Assembly (NCBI RefSeq): GCF_000067165.1
Contig: NC_010162.1
Coordinates: 5,290,501 to 5,354,500, forward strand
Direction: 5' to 3'
Length of the DNA: 64,000 nucleotides
DNA from: Sorangium cellulosum So ce56
Lineage (GTDB): Bacteria; Myxococcota_A; Polyangia; Polyangiales; Polyangiaceae
Part shown: one piece after another, positions 15,342 to 24,489 of the stretch
How positions within the stretch are numbered: position 1 is the first letter of the stretch
How the letters are laid out: the number at the start of each line of letters is the position of its first letter
The notes under the pieces: generated by a model
Seen by the model: the letters and a program-made list of their open reading frames with translations, nothing else
What the model was told of the DNA's origin: nothing
The model's database searches: none
Program-made: the position numbers and the translations under genes

Positions 15342-17474
15342 ATGTTCTCGGTGATCATCAGCGAGAAAGGGGGCGCGGAGCGCCGCGAAACCTTCGACCG
15401 GACAGAGATCAACGTCGGCCGCGTGCAGGGCAACGACCTGATGCTGCCGAAGGGCAACGTGTCGAAGCGACACGCTCGGCTGCTCTTCCGCGACGGGCGC
15501 TTCATCGTCACCGATCTCAAGAGCACGAACGGCACGTACGTCAACGGCCGGAAGATCGCTCAGGCGACGATCGTTCGCGAAGGCGACAAGATCTACATCG
15601 GCGACTTCGTGCTGCGGATCGAGACGGCGGCGGCCGGGACGGCCCCTCCGGACAGCACGGCGCCTCCGCGCGCGCCGGAAGAGATGCCCGGCGAGCCGGG
15701 ACCTCTGCCCGATCGCGGGCCGCCGCCGTCCGCCGAGAAAGGGCTGCACCGGTCGGCGCCGTTGCCGCTGATCAACGAGAGGGGCGAGCCGTCGCGCACC
15801 AGCCAGGGCGTGATCAGCCACTTCCCCCTCGAGAACGATCCGGACGAGTCGGTCGACGCGGCCGCGGCCATCCCCGTCCCCGGTCCGCCGCGCATCCCCT
15901 CGCCTCGTCCGCCCCTCACGCCGGGCTCGCAGGGCGGTGCGTCCGTCCCGCCGCTGCCTGCGCACCCGGCGATGACCACCGCACCGCCGGCGCGCGACGC
16001 CCGCCCCGTCAACGCCGCCCCCCCGCCCCCACAGGCGCCGCGCCCGTACGCGACCGCGACCCCGCTGCCTGCACAGAGCACAACGAGCACCGCCGCGGTG
16101 TCGCCGCAGGGCGCCTCGAACGTCGCCGTCCATCCGAGCGTGGTCCCCATCCCGAGCCGGCGCGCCATCCCGCCCGTCTCGGATCGGGTCGACCGGGGAC
16201 AGGGCGACTCGGCGCATGCCGTGGCGCACCGCCGGGCGCTCGGGCGCCTCATGGATCGGCTCGCCGACGTGGTCGACCTCACGCCGCTCGACAGCGGTGC
16301 GCCGCCGGACGGCGCGCTCGCCCAGCGCATCGCGCAGGCGAGCGCCGCGGGCGCGGAGGCGCTGCGCGCGGCGGGCGAGCTCCCTCCCGAGGTCGACGTC
16401 GAGGCGCTCGTGGCCGACGCGCAGCGGGAGCTCCTCTCGCTCGGCCCGCTCGACCGCTTGCTCGAAGACGCCGAGGTGAGCGAGATCCAGGTGTTCCGCT
16501 ACGACCACGTGATCGCGATGCACGGGCGCAGGCGCGTCATCGCGGAGGTCGGGTTCAGCAGCGAGCGCGCGGTCGGCCGGGCCATCCGCCGGCTCTGCAT
16601 GGCGGCCGGCCAGCCGATCGAGGCGGGCGCGAGCTTCGTCGAGCGGACCCTGCCGAAGGGGCGCCGCCTGTTCGCGGTGCTGCCGCCGGCCGCGACCTCC
16701 ACCCTGGTGATCCGGAAGCCGCAGCGCCCTGATGTCACGCTGGACGACCTGGTGCGCAACGGGACGATCTCGCGCGCGATGGCCGGGCTGCTGGCCCAGT
16801 GCGTGCTCGGTCGCGGCAACCTCCTCGTCACAGGGACGCGAGACGCCGGGACGGGCTGGCTGCTCGGCGCGCTCGCTGCCGCCGCGCAGTCCGACGACCG
16901 GTTCGTGGTGCTCCAGGAGGAGGACGAGCTCGCCCTCGATCATCCGAACACGCTGTCCATCGCGCTCGGGGCCACGACGGACGAACGCACCCGGGCCGTG
17001 CGGGCGGCCGTACGCATCCGGCCGGAGCGGGTCGTGGTGAGCTCGTTCTCGGGCCACGTCGCGGCCGAAATCGTGGACGCCATCGGCGGCGGCATGGACG
17101 GCGTGCTCGCGGCCTCCCGCGCGCCGACGCTGCGGCAGGCAGTGACGAGGCTCCCCGCCGATATCGCCGCGACCCGCCCCGGGATCACGCCGGAGACGGC
17201 GCGCGAGTGGCTCGCCTCGTCCTTCGACCTCGCGATCGAGATCGCGCTGCTCCGCGACGGTCGCCACCGGGTGCTCCGCATCGCGGAGCTCGCGGTGGAG
17301 GGCGGGCAGATCGCCATTCGCGACGTATTCACCTTCGTGGTCGAGCGGACGGCCGCCGGCGGCGCGCTCGAGGGGACGTTTCACCCCTCCGGGCTGGTGC
17401 CGGACATCGTGGAAGATCTTCAGTCCCGCGGGCTCAGCGTCGATACGTCGACCTCGTTCCGGCGAAATCGCTAG
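15342..17474 (+). CDS. FHA domain fused to a CpaF-like secretion-ATPase domain with a destroyed P-loop
   Basis: The 710-residue protein starts at an ATG with GAGG 8 bp upstream. Residues 1-95 are an FHA phosphothreonine-binding domain with R27, SKRH (41-44) and NG (63-64) in place. A long Pro/Ala linker (about 97-300) leads to a domain that follows CpaF/VirB11-type ATPases, with FRYDHVIAMHGRRR, the AGQPIEAGASFVERTLPKG region and RPDVTLDDLVRNGTIS. The Walker A position reads GTRDAGTG (498-505), without the Lys-Ser/Thr pair. The Walker B/His-box region reads RPERVVVSSFSGH, where active members have a GEVRG-type sequence. It therefore probably binds phosphoproteins and a partner ATPase rather than hydrolysing ATP. 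No pilus or Tad genes are adjacent; peptide deformylase follows. Confidence 0.82.
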   Translation: MFSVIISEKGGAERRETFDRTEINVGRVQGNDLMLPKGNVSKRHARLLFRDGRFIVTDLKSTNGTYVNGRKIAQATIVREGDKIYIGDFVLRIETAAAGTAPPDSTAPPRAPEEMPGEPGPLPDRGPPPSAEKGLHRSAPLPLINERGEPSRTSQGVISHFPLENDPDESVDAAAAIPVPGPPRIPSPRPPLTPGSQGGASVPPLPAHPAMTTAPPARDARPVNAAPPPPQAPRPYATATPLPAQSTTSTAAVSPQGASNVAVHPSVVPIPSRRAIPPVSDRVDRGQGDSAHAVAHRRALGRLMDRLADVVDLTPLDSGAPPDGALAQRIAQASAAGAEALRAAGELPPEVDVEALVADAQRELLSLGPLDRLLEDAEVSEIQVFRYDHVIAMHGRRRVIAEVGFSSERAVGRAIRRLCMAAGQPIEAGASFVERTLPKGRRLFAVLPPAATSTLVIRKPQRPDVTLDDLVRNGTISRAMAGLLAQCVLGRGNLLVTGTRDAGTGWLLGALAAAAQSDDRFVVLQEEDELALDHPNTLSIALGATTDERTRAVRAAVRIRPERVVVSSFSGHVAAEIVDAIGGGMDGVLAASRAPTLRQAVTRLPADIAATRPGITPETAREWLASSFDLAIEIALLRDGRHRVLRIAELAVEGGQIAIRDVFTFVVERTAAGGALEGTFHPSGLVPDIVEDLQSRGLSVDTSTSFRRNR

Positions 17475-17599
17475 CGGCTGGCCGCGCGAAGGCTGGCCAG
17501 CGTGGCCAGCGCGAAGCATGCGGAGCCCCGCGCAACACGCGAGATGAGAGCGTCTTGACGGGCGCCAGCTAGGAACGGAGGTTATGATGCCCAGTAGCC

Positions 17600-18112
17600 A
17601 TGGCCATCCGCACCATCCTCCACTATCCCGACCCGCGCCTGCGCCAGAAGGCACAGCCGGTCGGGGAGATCTCGCCCGAAATCACGAAGCTTATCGACGA
17701 CATGGCCGAGACCATGTACGCGGCGCCCGGCGTCGGCCTCGCGGCCACGCAGATCGGGGAGCCACACCGCGTCTTCCTCGTTGACATCGCCGCGGACGAC
17801 GAGCCGAGCAACCTCCTCGTGTTCATCAACCCGGAGATCGTGCGGCAAGAGGGGCAGCTGACCGGCCCCGAAGGGTGCCTCTCGTTCCCTGGCATCAGCG
17901 AGGACATCAAGCGGGCCGAGCGCGTCACCGTCCGCGCCCGCGGGCGCGACGGCGCGACGTTCGAGATCGCGGCCGACGGCCTGCTCGCCGTGGCCATCCA
18001 GCATGAGCTCGATCACCTCGACGGCGTGCTGATGATCGACCGGATGGGCACGCTCAAGAAGCGCATCGTCCAGCGGAAGATGCAGAAGCGCGGCGCAGAA
18101 GCCGCGAGCTGA
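17600..18112 (+). CDS. def: Peptide deformylase
   Basis: Removes the N-formyl group from nascent proteins, using a ferrous or zinc ion. The 170 residues contain all three family motifs: GVGLAATQ (44-51), EGCLSFPG with metal ligand C93, and QHELDHLDG with ligands H135 and H139 and catalytic E136. Length is normal for type 1 deformylases. The start MAIRTILHYPDPRL is the family's usual beginning, and a TAGGAACGGAGGT ribosome site precedes it. No fmt gene is next to it, unlike in many bacteria; instead it lies between the FHA/CpaF-like gene and the convergent ribD. The two stop codons are 18 bp apart. Confidence 0.97.
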   Translation: MAIRTILHYPDPRLRQKAQPVGEISPEITKLIDDMAETMYAAPGVGLAATQIGEPHRVFLVDIAADDEPSNLLVFINPEIVRQEGQLTGPEGCLSFPGISEDIKRAERVTVRARGRDGATFEIAADGLLAVAIQHELDHLDGVLMIDRMGTLKKRIVQRKMQKRGAEAAS

Positions 18113-18130
18113 CCCGCCCGGGCGCGACGA

Positions 18131-19276
18131 TCAGCTGCGCGCCGGGAAGGCGAGAGGGCCGCTGACGTACGCGTCGCGGCCGCAGAGCTCCCAACGTGGA
18201 TCGACGATCCGGGGCGCGTCGCCTGGCGTGTCCGGGCCCGCCCAGTCGACCGCGCCCGGCCGGCCGCGGGGGCCGAGCAGGATCGGGGCGACGAAGGCGT
18301 GCAGCTCGTCGGGCAGGCGCGACGCGAGCAGGCTGCCGGCGAGCTCGGCGCCTCCTTCGACCAGGATGGAGACGATCCCCTGCGAGGCGCAGAGGCGCAT
18401 CGCGGCGGTCACGTCGACCCGGCCCTCGGCCGAGGTCGGGGCGCGCAGGACGACGCAGCCAGCGTCGACGAGCACCTGCTCCGCCTCCTCGGGCGCGTCG
18501 GCGCCCGTGAGCACCCAGGTCGGCACCTCCCGCGCCGTCTGCGCGAGGCGCGTGTGGAGCGGCAGCCTGAGCCGCGTGTCGAAGACGAGCCGGATGGGGC
18601 TCCGGCCCCCGGGCGCGAGCGCAGACTCGCGCAGGGTGAGCCGAGGGTCGTCGGCGAGCGCCGTGCCGATCCCGATCGCCACCGCGTCGTGCCGCGAGCG
18701 GAGCTCCTGGACCTTGGCGCGCGCCTCGGGGCCGGTGACCCACTTCGAGGCGCCCGTGCGGGTCGCGATGCGGCCGTCCAGCGACAGGGCGAGCTTGAGC
18801 GCGATGTGGGGGATGCCCGTCGTGATGAACTTGGTCCAGGGCGCGATCAGCGCGCGCGCCTCGGCGCCGGCGACGCCGACGTCCACGGCGAGCCCGGCGT
18901 CGCTGAGCCGCTGCGCCCCGCCGCCGACCACCGAGGGGTTCGGATCGGGCGCGCCGACGACGACGCGCTTGATGCCGGCGCTCAGAACCGCGTCCACGCA
19001 GGGCGGCGTGCGCCCCTCGTGGTTGCAGGGCTCCAGCGTCACGTAGAGCGTCCCTCCGCGCGCCGCGTCGCCGGCGGCCGCGAGCGCCAGCCCCTCGGCG
19101 TGCTCCTCGCCAGCGCGCGCGTGGTGCGCGACGGCGACGACCTCCCCCGCGGCGTTCAGCACCACCGCGCCGACCGGGGGGTTCGGCGACGGCATCGCCT
19201 TGTGCGCCTCCTCGATGGCGAGGCGCATCATCGCGGCGTCGAGCTCGGGATCGGGGCTGGGGGGCTTCGCAGACAT
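18131..19276 (-). CDS. ribD: Bifunctional riboflavin biosynthesis deaminase/reductase
   Basis: Catalyses the second and third steps of riboflavin synthesis: deamination of diaminohydroxyphosphoribosylaminopyrimidine, then NADPH-dependent reduction of the ribose chain. The N-terminal deaminase (about 10-150) has the zinc site HAE (H59, E61) and PCNHEGRTPPC (C84, C93). The C-terminal reductase (about 155-375) contains KLALSLDGRIATRTGASKWV, AIGIGTALADDPRLT, VFDTRLRLP and VEGGAELAGSLL. The 381-residue length is normal. It follows nrdR by 16 bp and is probably co-transcribed with it. The nrdR-ribD pairing is common in bacteria. ribE, ribBA and ribH are not in the window. Confidence 0.96.
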   Translation of the reverse strand: MSAKPPSPDPELDAAMMRLAIEEAHKAMPSPNPPVGAVVLNAAGEVVAVAHHARAGEEHAEGLALAAAGDAARGGTLYVTLEPCNHEGRTPPCVDAVLSAGIKRVVVGAPDPNPSVVGGGAQRLSDAGLAVDVGVAGAEARALIAPWTKFITTGIPHIALKLALSLDGRIATRTGASKWVTGPEARAKVQELRSRHDAVAIGIGTALADDPRLTLRESALAPGGRSPIRLVFDTRLRLPLHTRLAQTAREVPTWVLTGADAPEEAEQVLVDAGCVVLRAPTSAEGRVDVTAAMRLCASQGIVSILVEGGAELAGSLLASRLPDELHAFVAPILLGPRGRPGAVDWAGPDTPGDAPRIVDPRWELCGRDAYVSGPLAFPARS

Positions 19277-19292
19277 CGAAGTGCCGGATCTA

Positions 19293-19754
19293 CTAGGGCG
19301 CCTTGGCCTTCACAAGCTTGCCAAGCTCGACCATGAACTGGTCAATGTCCCGAAAGGAACGATAAACGCTTGCGAACCGGACATAGGCGACCTCATCGAG
19401 GGTACGCAGGTGGTTCATCACCCGCTCGCCCAGCTCGGTCGACAAGATCTCCCGCCGCTCGGACTCCTGCGCCTCGCGCTCGATCGCGTCGGCGATGGCC
19501 TCGATCTGGTCGGTGGACACGGGCCGCTTGTTGCATGCGATCCGGAGCCCTCGCACGAGCTTCTGCCGGTCGAACGACTCGCGCCGACCGTCCTTCTTGA
19601 CGACCGTCGGCAGGATGTCCTCGACGCGCTCGTACGTCGTGAACCGGCGCTCGCACGAGGCGCACTCGCGCCGCCGCCGGATCACCTCACCCGCGCCGCC
19701 AGCGCGGGAGTCGATGACCCGGTCCTCGAGATGGCCGCAAAATGGGCACTTCAT
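19293..19754 (-). CDS. nrdR: Transcriptional repressor NrdR
   Basis: Represses ribonucleotide reductase genes by binding NrdR boxes when loaded with ATP/dATP. The 153-residue protein has the N-terminal zinc ribbon with C3, C6, C31 and C34 (CPFC and CASC), the arginine-rich linker RRRREC, and an ATP-cone domain beginning at VVKKDGRRESFDRQKLVRGL. The C-terminal YVRFASVYRSF segment is the usual one. It lies between fabF (24 bp) and ribD (16 bp) in one minus-strand unit. No ribonucleotide reductase gene and no obvious NrdR box pair was found in the window. Confidence 0.97.
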   Translation of the reverse strand: MKCPFCGHLEDRVIDSRAGGAGEVIRRRRECASCERRFTTYERVEDILPTVVKKDGRRESFDRQKLVRGLRIACNKRPVSTDQIEAIADAIEREAQESERREILSTELGERVMNHLRTLDEVAYVRFASVYRSFRDIDQFMVELGKLVKAKAP

Positions 19755-19778
19755 CGAGCCATCCAGCGCGGCGCGCGA

Positions 19779-21023
19779 TCAGCCGTCGAACTGGGAGAAA
19801 ACGAGCGACACGTTGGTGCCACCGAAGCCGAAGGAGTTCGACATCACGTGCTTCAGGCGGCGCTCGCGAGAGGTGAACGGGACGTAATCGAGGGTGCACT
19901 CGGGGTCGGGATCGTCCAGGTTGAGCGTCGGCGGCACCGCGCCGTGGCGAAGCGCGAGGGCGCAGACCGCCGCCTCGACCCCACCTGCGCCCCCGAGCAG
20001 GTGGCCCATCGCGGATTTCGTCGAGCTCACCCAGAGGCGCTTCGACGCCGCGTGATCGCCGAAGGTCTTGAGGATCGCCCGGGTCTCCTCGATGTCCCCC
20101 TGAGGGGTCGAGGTGCCGTGAGCGTTGATGTAGTCGATCGCGTCCGGCGCGAGCTTGGCGTCGTCGAGCGCCATCTTCATCGCTCGCTGCGCCCCGGCGC
20201 CGTCGGGCGCCGGCTTCGTGATGTGGTACGCGTCGCACGAGGCGCCGTACCCGACGACCTCTGCGTAGATCTTCGCGCCGCGCTTCTTCGCGTGGGAGAG
20301 CGACTCGAGCAGCAGCGACCCGGCGCCCTCGGCGCAGACGAAGCCGTCGCGCCCCTTGTCCCAGGGGCGGCTCGCCCGCTGCGGCTCGTCGTTGCGCCTC
20401 GAGAGGGCGAACATCGCGCAGAAGCCGCCGATGCCGAGGCCGGTGATCGTCGCCTCCGCGCCGCCCGTGAGCATGATGTGCGAGCGACCTCGGCGGATCC
20501 ACTCGAACGCCTCACCGAGCGAGTGCGCGCTCGACGAGCACGCGCTCGTGTTGCAGTAGCTCGCGCCCCGCAGGTCGAGCGCCAGCGCCACCTGCCCTGC
20601 GGCGAGGTTGGCGATGACCGTCGGGATGAAGTAAGGGCTGACCTTCTGAGGCCCCTTCTCGTGCAGCGTGATCGAGTGCTGGAACAGGTACTCGAGGCCG
20701 CCGAGGCCGACACCGATGAACGTGCCGCACTGATCGCGGTCCTCGTCGGTGAGCTCGATCCCCGCGTCCTGCATGCACATCTGCGATGCGGCGACGGAGA
20801 GCTGGGCGAAGCGGCCCATCTCCTTCACCTTCTTCTTGGGGATGTACTCCTCGGGTACGAAGCCCTTCACCTCGCCGGCAAAGCGCGTAGGGAACGTGCT
20901 CGCGTCGAAGAGGGTGATGGGTGCGATACCAGACTGACCAGCCAGCAAAGATTGCCAGGTGGCCTGGGTGCCGAGGCCATTGGGCGTGACGAGCCCGATA
21001 CCGGTGATGACAACGCGTTCCAT
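19779..21023 (-). CDS. fabF: 3-oxoacyl-[acyl-carrier-protein] synthase II
   Basis: Elongating condensing enzyme of type II fatty acid synthesis: joins malonyl-ACP to acyl-ACP. The 414 residues show the Cys-His-His triad in its contexts: C162 in NTSACSSSAHS, the first His in NAHGTSTPQGD, and the second in GHLLGGAGGVEA. The start MERVVITGIGLVTPNGLG is typical. It sits 127 bp downstream of the ACP gene in the fab cluster, the canonical acpP-fabF order. A role as polyketide ketosynthase is unlikely given this context and the full-length match to FabF. Confidence 0.97.
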   Translation of the reverse strand: MERVVITGIGLVTPNGLGTQATWQSLLAGQSGIAPITLFDASTFPTRFAGEVKGFVPEEYIPKKKVKEMGRFAQLSVAASQMCMQDAGIELTDEDRDQCGTFIGVGLGGLEYLFQHSITLHEKGPQKVSPYFIPTVIANLAAGQVALALDLRGASYCNTSACSSSAHSLGEAFEWIRRGRSHIMLTGGAEATITGLGIGGFCAMFALSRRNDEPQRASRPWDKGRDGFVCAEGAGSLLLESLSHAKKRGAKIYAEVVGYGASCDAYHITKPAPDGAGAQRAMKMALDDAKLAPDAIDYINAHGTSTPQGDIEETRAILKTFGDHAASKRLWVSSTKSAMGHLLGGAGGVEAAVCALALRHGAVPPTLNLDDPDPECTLDYVPFTSRERRLKHVMSNSFGFGGTNVSLVFSQFDG

Positions 21024-21150
21024 GGCTCTTCTTGCCCTAGCGCCACCACAGAGGTGAGAGCGCGTGCATCGGCGAAGAGCAGAGCCTTCGCTGGCTCACG
21101 CGCCAACCCACCTCCATGGTGACGCCGCGTCCGGTAGGGCGGTGGGGACG

Positions 21151-21405
21151 CTACTTCTTGTCCTTGGCATTCCTTTCGATGTAGTCAATCGCATCCTGGA
21201 CAGTCCGGATCTTCTCCGTGTCCTCGTCCGGAATGTCGATCTCGAACGCCTCCTCGAACGCGAGGACAAGCTCCACCAGGCCCAGCGAATCGGCGCCCAG
21301 ATCGTCGATGAAACTCGCCTCAGGCTTGATGTCCTTCTCGTCGACGTCGAGCTGTTCCTTGATGATCCGCTTTACTTCGGCCGTGATGTCGCGACCTTCA
21401 GCCAT
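21151..21405 (-). CDS. acpP: Acyl carrier protein of fatty acid synthesis
   Basis: Carries growing acyl chains on 4'-phosphopantetheine. The 84-residue acidic protein has the attachment motif DDLGADSLGLVELV with S40, and the IDIPDEDTEKI helix. A strong ribosome site GGGAGGAA lies upstream of the ATG. It lies between fabG and fabF, so it is the housekeeping carrier. It differs clearly from the second carrier protein at 30130, whose site reads LDST. Confidence 0.97.
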   Translation of the reverse strand: MAEGRDITAEVKRIIKEQLDVDEKDIKPEASFIDDLGADSLGLVELVLAFEEAFEIDIPDEDTEKIRTVQDAIDYIERNAKDKK

Positions 21406-21551
21406 GGTATTCCTCCCGGGAAAACGGAACCCCTACTAGCCCATCGCCATCAGCGTTGCACCATCGAATTACCTGCGACCGCTTTTTTCGTGTGCGCCTG
21501 GTTTGCCGCTGTGCGTGACGCCTGGCAGCCTGGGTCCTCAAGCCAGCGCTC

Positions 21552-22298
21552 TCACACGTACATCCCACCGTTGACGCGCAGCGTCTCGCCCGTAACGTAG
21601 CTCGCCTCGTCGGAGCATAGGAATGCGATCGCCGCGGCGACCTCCTCTGCTCGGCCCGTGCGCCCGAGCGGGACCATCTTCGTCAGCCCCTCTTTCATCT
21701 CCGCGCTGATCGTCGTCGTCATGTCGGTGTCGATGAACCCGGGCGCCACGGCGTTGACCGTGATGCCGCGCCCCGCGTACTCGCGGGCGAGCGACTTCGT
21801 CACGCCGAGCAGGGCCGCCTTCGTCGCGGCGTACGCCGCCTGGCCGACGTTGCCCATCTCCGCCACGACGCTGGAGAGGAAGACGATGCGGCCCGTGCGC
21901 GCGCGCATCATGACCTTGGTCGCCGCGCGCGCGGACGCGATCGAGCCCTTCACGTTCACCGCGAAGAGGCGATCGAGGTCTTCCTCCTTGATCCGCAGGA
22001 GCAGGCCGTCGATCGCGATCCCCGCGTTCGCGACGAGGATGTCCAGCCGGCCAAGGCGCTTCGCCGCCTCGGCGATGGCGGCCTCGGTCGCCGGCAGGTC
22101 CGCGACGTCGAACCCGAGCGCCTCGGCCTTCCCGCCGCGCGCGGTGATCGCGTCGACGACCGCGCGCGCCTCGGCCTCTCCGCGCACGTAGTTGACGATC
22201 ACGTGCGCGCCCTGCGCCGCGAGCGCCTCCGACGCGGCACGCCCGATCCCCCGCGATCCACCCGTGACGATCGCAACTTTGCCCGTAAGGTCGAACAT
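21552..22298 (-). CDS. fabG: 3-oxoacyl-[acyl-carrier-protein] reductase
   Basis: NADPH-dependent reduction of 3-ketoacyl-ACP in fatty acid elongation. The 248-residue short-chain dehydrogenase has the cofactor motif TGGSRGIG, the NAG motif in LVANAGIAID, and the catalytic Ser/Tyr/Lys set (LSSVVAEMG, then YAATKAALLG). The C-terminal VTGETLRVNGGMYV is typical of FabG. It starts 6 bp after the fabD stop, indicating a tight operon. Confidence 0.97.
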   Translation of the reverse strand: MFDLTGKVAIVTGGSRGIGRAASEALAAQGAHVIVNYVRGEAEARAVVDAITARGGKAEALGFDVADLPATEAAIAEAAKRLGRLDILVANAGIAIDGLLLRIKEEDLDRLFAVNVKGSIASARAATKVMMRARTGRIVFLSSVVAEMGNVGQAAYAATKAALLGVTKSLAREYAGRGITVNAVAPGFIDTDMTTTISAEMKEGLTKMVPLGRTGRAEEVAAAIAFLCSDEASYVTGETLRVNGGMYV

Positions 22299-22304
22299 CG
22301 ATGC

Positions 22305-23246
22305 CTATGCCTCCGAAAGGAACGCGCTCACGCGCTCAATCCCCGCCATGTCGCTCACGCTGAGCACCTTGATCTGCTTCGTGATCCGCTTCACCAGCCC
22401 GGCCAGCACCTTGCCAGGGCCGATCTCGAGGGCGTGCGTCACGCCATCTTCTGCCATGCGCTCGATCGTCCGCATCCACTGCACGGTGCCATCGATCTGG
22501 CGCAGGAGGAGCGACCGCACCCGCTCCGGATCGGCGTTCGGCGTGGCGTCGACGTTCGCGATCACGGGGAAGGCGAGCGGCATCAGCTGCGTGCGCTCCA
22601 GCTCGGGACGCAAGCGTTCGGCCGCAGGCCGCATCAGCGCGCAGTGGAAGGGAGCGCTCACCTTGAGCGGGATGGCCTTGCCGCCGCGGGCGACGGCGAG
22701 CTCGCCCGCGCGCGCGACCGCGCCGGCGTGCCCGGCGATCACGATCTGCCCCGGCCCGTTGTAGTTCGCCGGCGCGACCACCTCGCCCCGCGCCGCCTCG
22801 GCGCAGATCGCGAGCACCACCTCCTGGTCGAGCGCGATGAGCGCCGCCATGGCCCCCTCGCCCGCCGGTACGGCCTCCTGCATGGCGCTGCCCCGGATCC
22901 GGCAGAGCCTCACCGCATCCTCGATCTCGAGCGCGCCGGCAGCGACCAGCGCGCTGTACTCGCCGAGCGAGTGGCCGGCCGCGTACAGCGGCGGCTCGAG
23001 GTTGGGCAGGTGCTCGATGAGGGCCGCGGCCACGGCGCAGCTCGTCGCGACGATGGCGGGCTGGGTGTTGCTCGTCTGCGTCAGCGCCTCCATCGGCCCC
23101 TCGAAGCAAAGCCGCGAGATGGGCTCGCCGAGCGCCGCGTCCGCCCGCGCGAACGCGCCGCGCGCGGCCGCCGAGACCTCCGCGAGGGCCTTGCCCATCC
23201 CCACCTCTTGCGCCCCTTGCCCTGGAAACAGCCAAGCGATTTTCAC
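22305..23246 (-). CDS. fabD: Malonyl-CoA:ACP transacylase
   Basis: Transfers malonyl from CoA to ACP. The GTG at 23246 (protein start MKIAWLFPGQGAQ) is chosen because the family begins right at the FPGQGAQ motif and GAGGGC lies about 8 bp upstream. The frame remains open to 23300 but adds only unrelated residues. Motifs: QTSNTQPAI, the nucleophile elbow GHSLGEYSAL (S93), and the second catalytic His in VSAPFHCALM. The 313-residue length is normal. It follows fabH after 159 bp and leads directly into fabG. Confidence 0.96.
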   Translation of the reverse strand: MKIAWLFPGQGAQEVGMGKALAEVSAAARGAFARADAALGEPISRLCFEGPMEALTQTSNTQPAIVATSCAVAAALIEHLPNLEPPLYAAGHSLGEYSALVAAGALEIEDAVRLCRIRGSAMQEAVPAGEGAMAALIALDQEVVLAICAEAARGEVVAPANYNGPGQIVIAGHAGAVARAGELAVARGGKAIPLKVSAPFHCALMRPAAERLRPELERTQLMPLAFPVIANVDATPNADPERVRSLLLRQIDGTVQWMRTIERMAEDGVTHALEIGPGKVLAGLVKRITKQIKVLSVSDMAGIERVSAFLSEA

Positions 23247-23405
23247 GTTTGCCCTCAATTCCAAGCCAGGGAGGCGGACGTCGTCCGTCCCCCGAACCAC
23301 GTCATGCGGCCAGCGCGCGCGAGACTACCTCAGGCCGGATCGCCCGGCGAGCTCAAGCGAACGCGCAGACCTCGACCCCGACGCAGGCACACGCGCATGG
23401 CCGGC

Positions 23406-24401
23406 TCACATCCGGATGACGGACGCGCCCCAGGAGATGCCAGCGCCGAGCGCGCAGAACAGGACGTTTTGCCCGGACTTGATGCGCCCGTCGCGCACCG
23501 CCTCGTCGAGGGCGATGGGGATCGACGCGCTCGACGTGTTGCCGTACTCCTCGATGTTGAGCACGAACCTCTCCAGAGGGAGGCTGAGCCGCGCGGCGAC
23601 CTGGCTGATGATCCGCAGGTTCGCCTGATGGGCGACGACCCAGTCCAGGTCGCCGGCCGCCATTCCCGCCGTGTCGAGCGCGATCAGCGAGGCGCTGGAG
23701 AGGTTCTTCACGGCGACCTTGAAGATGTCCTGCCCCACCATGTGGACCTTGTTGCGGCTCTGCTCGATGCCCTCGGGCGTCAGCGGCTCGGCCGTGCCGC
23801 CGCCCGGGATGACCAGCGAGTTCGCGAGCGTGCCGTCGCTGAAGATCCGCGTCGAGATGATGCCCCTGCCGTCGCCCGACGCAGGCCCGAGCACGACCGC
23901 GCCAGCGCCGTCGCCGAACAGGACGCACGTCGTGCGATCCTTCCAGTTCAGGATGCGCGAGAGCAGCTCGACGCCGATCACGAGGACGTGCCGGGCCACA
24001 CCGTTCGCGATGAACTGATCGGCGATCGTGAGGCCGTACACGAAGCCGGCGCAGGCCGCCGAGATGTCGAACGCGGGGATCTCCTGAGCGCCGAGCTTCT
24101 GCTGCACGTACACGGCGCAGGAGGGCATCGGGGTGTCGCCGCTGATCGTCCCGACGATGATCATGTCGAGGTCAGCCGCAGAGAGCCCGGCGGCGTCCAG
24201 CGCAGAGCGGCCGGCCGCGGCGGCCAGGTCGCTCGTGAGCTCTCCCTCGGCAGCGATATGACGTCGACGAATCCCCGTCCGCTCGCTGATCCAGCTGTCG
24301 GAGGTGTCGACGATCTTCTCGAGATCGGTGTTGTGCACGACTCGGGCGGGCGCGTAGCTGCCCGTCCCGAGGATGCGGCTCCTCGGCTGCGGGGAGCTCA
24401 T
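23406..24401 (-). CDS. fabH: 3-oxoacyl-[acyl-carrier-protein] synthase III
   Basis: Starts fatty acid synthesis by condensing acyl-CoA with malonyl-ACP. The 331 residues contain the triad as C117 in ISAACAGF, His in VAHQANLRI, and Asn in EYGNTSSASIP. The start at 24401 (MSSPQPRSRILGTGSYAP) is the usual family beginning; the open frame upstream runs into the rpmF region and is basic low complexity. The gene follows rpmF by 88 bp. plsX, which often lies between rpmF and fabH, is absent, since there is no room for it. Substrate preference (branched or straight primers) cannot be read from sequence. Confidence 0.96.
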   Translation of the reverse strand: MSSPQPRSRILGTGSYAPARVVHNTDLEKIVDTSDSWISERTGIRRRHIAAEGELTSDLAAAAGRSALDAAGLSAADLDMIIVGTISGDTPMPSCAVYVQQKLGAQEIPAFDISAACAGFVYGLTIADQFIANGVARHVLVIGVELLSRILNWKDRTTCVLFGDGAGAVVLGPASGDGRGIISTRIFSDGTLANSLVIPGGGTAEPLTPEGIEQSRNKVHMVGQDIFKVAVKNLSSASLIALDTAGMAAGDLDWVVAHQANLRIISQVAARLSLPLERFVLNIEEYGNTSSASIPIALDEAVRDGRIKSGQNVLFCALGAGISWGASVIRM

Positions 24402-24489
24402 GCGATGGCCCCTCGCGCGTCCGCGCGAGCCGGCGCCGCGCCCAGGTGCGCGGGCGCAGCGTTCGCGCGCGCCGGCGCACCCGCGCCCG

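Noticed and set aside
15057..17654. Minus-strand open frame opposite the FHA/CpaF-like gene
   Set aside because: No family similarity, Arg/His-rich composition, and no plausible start signal.
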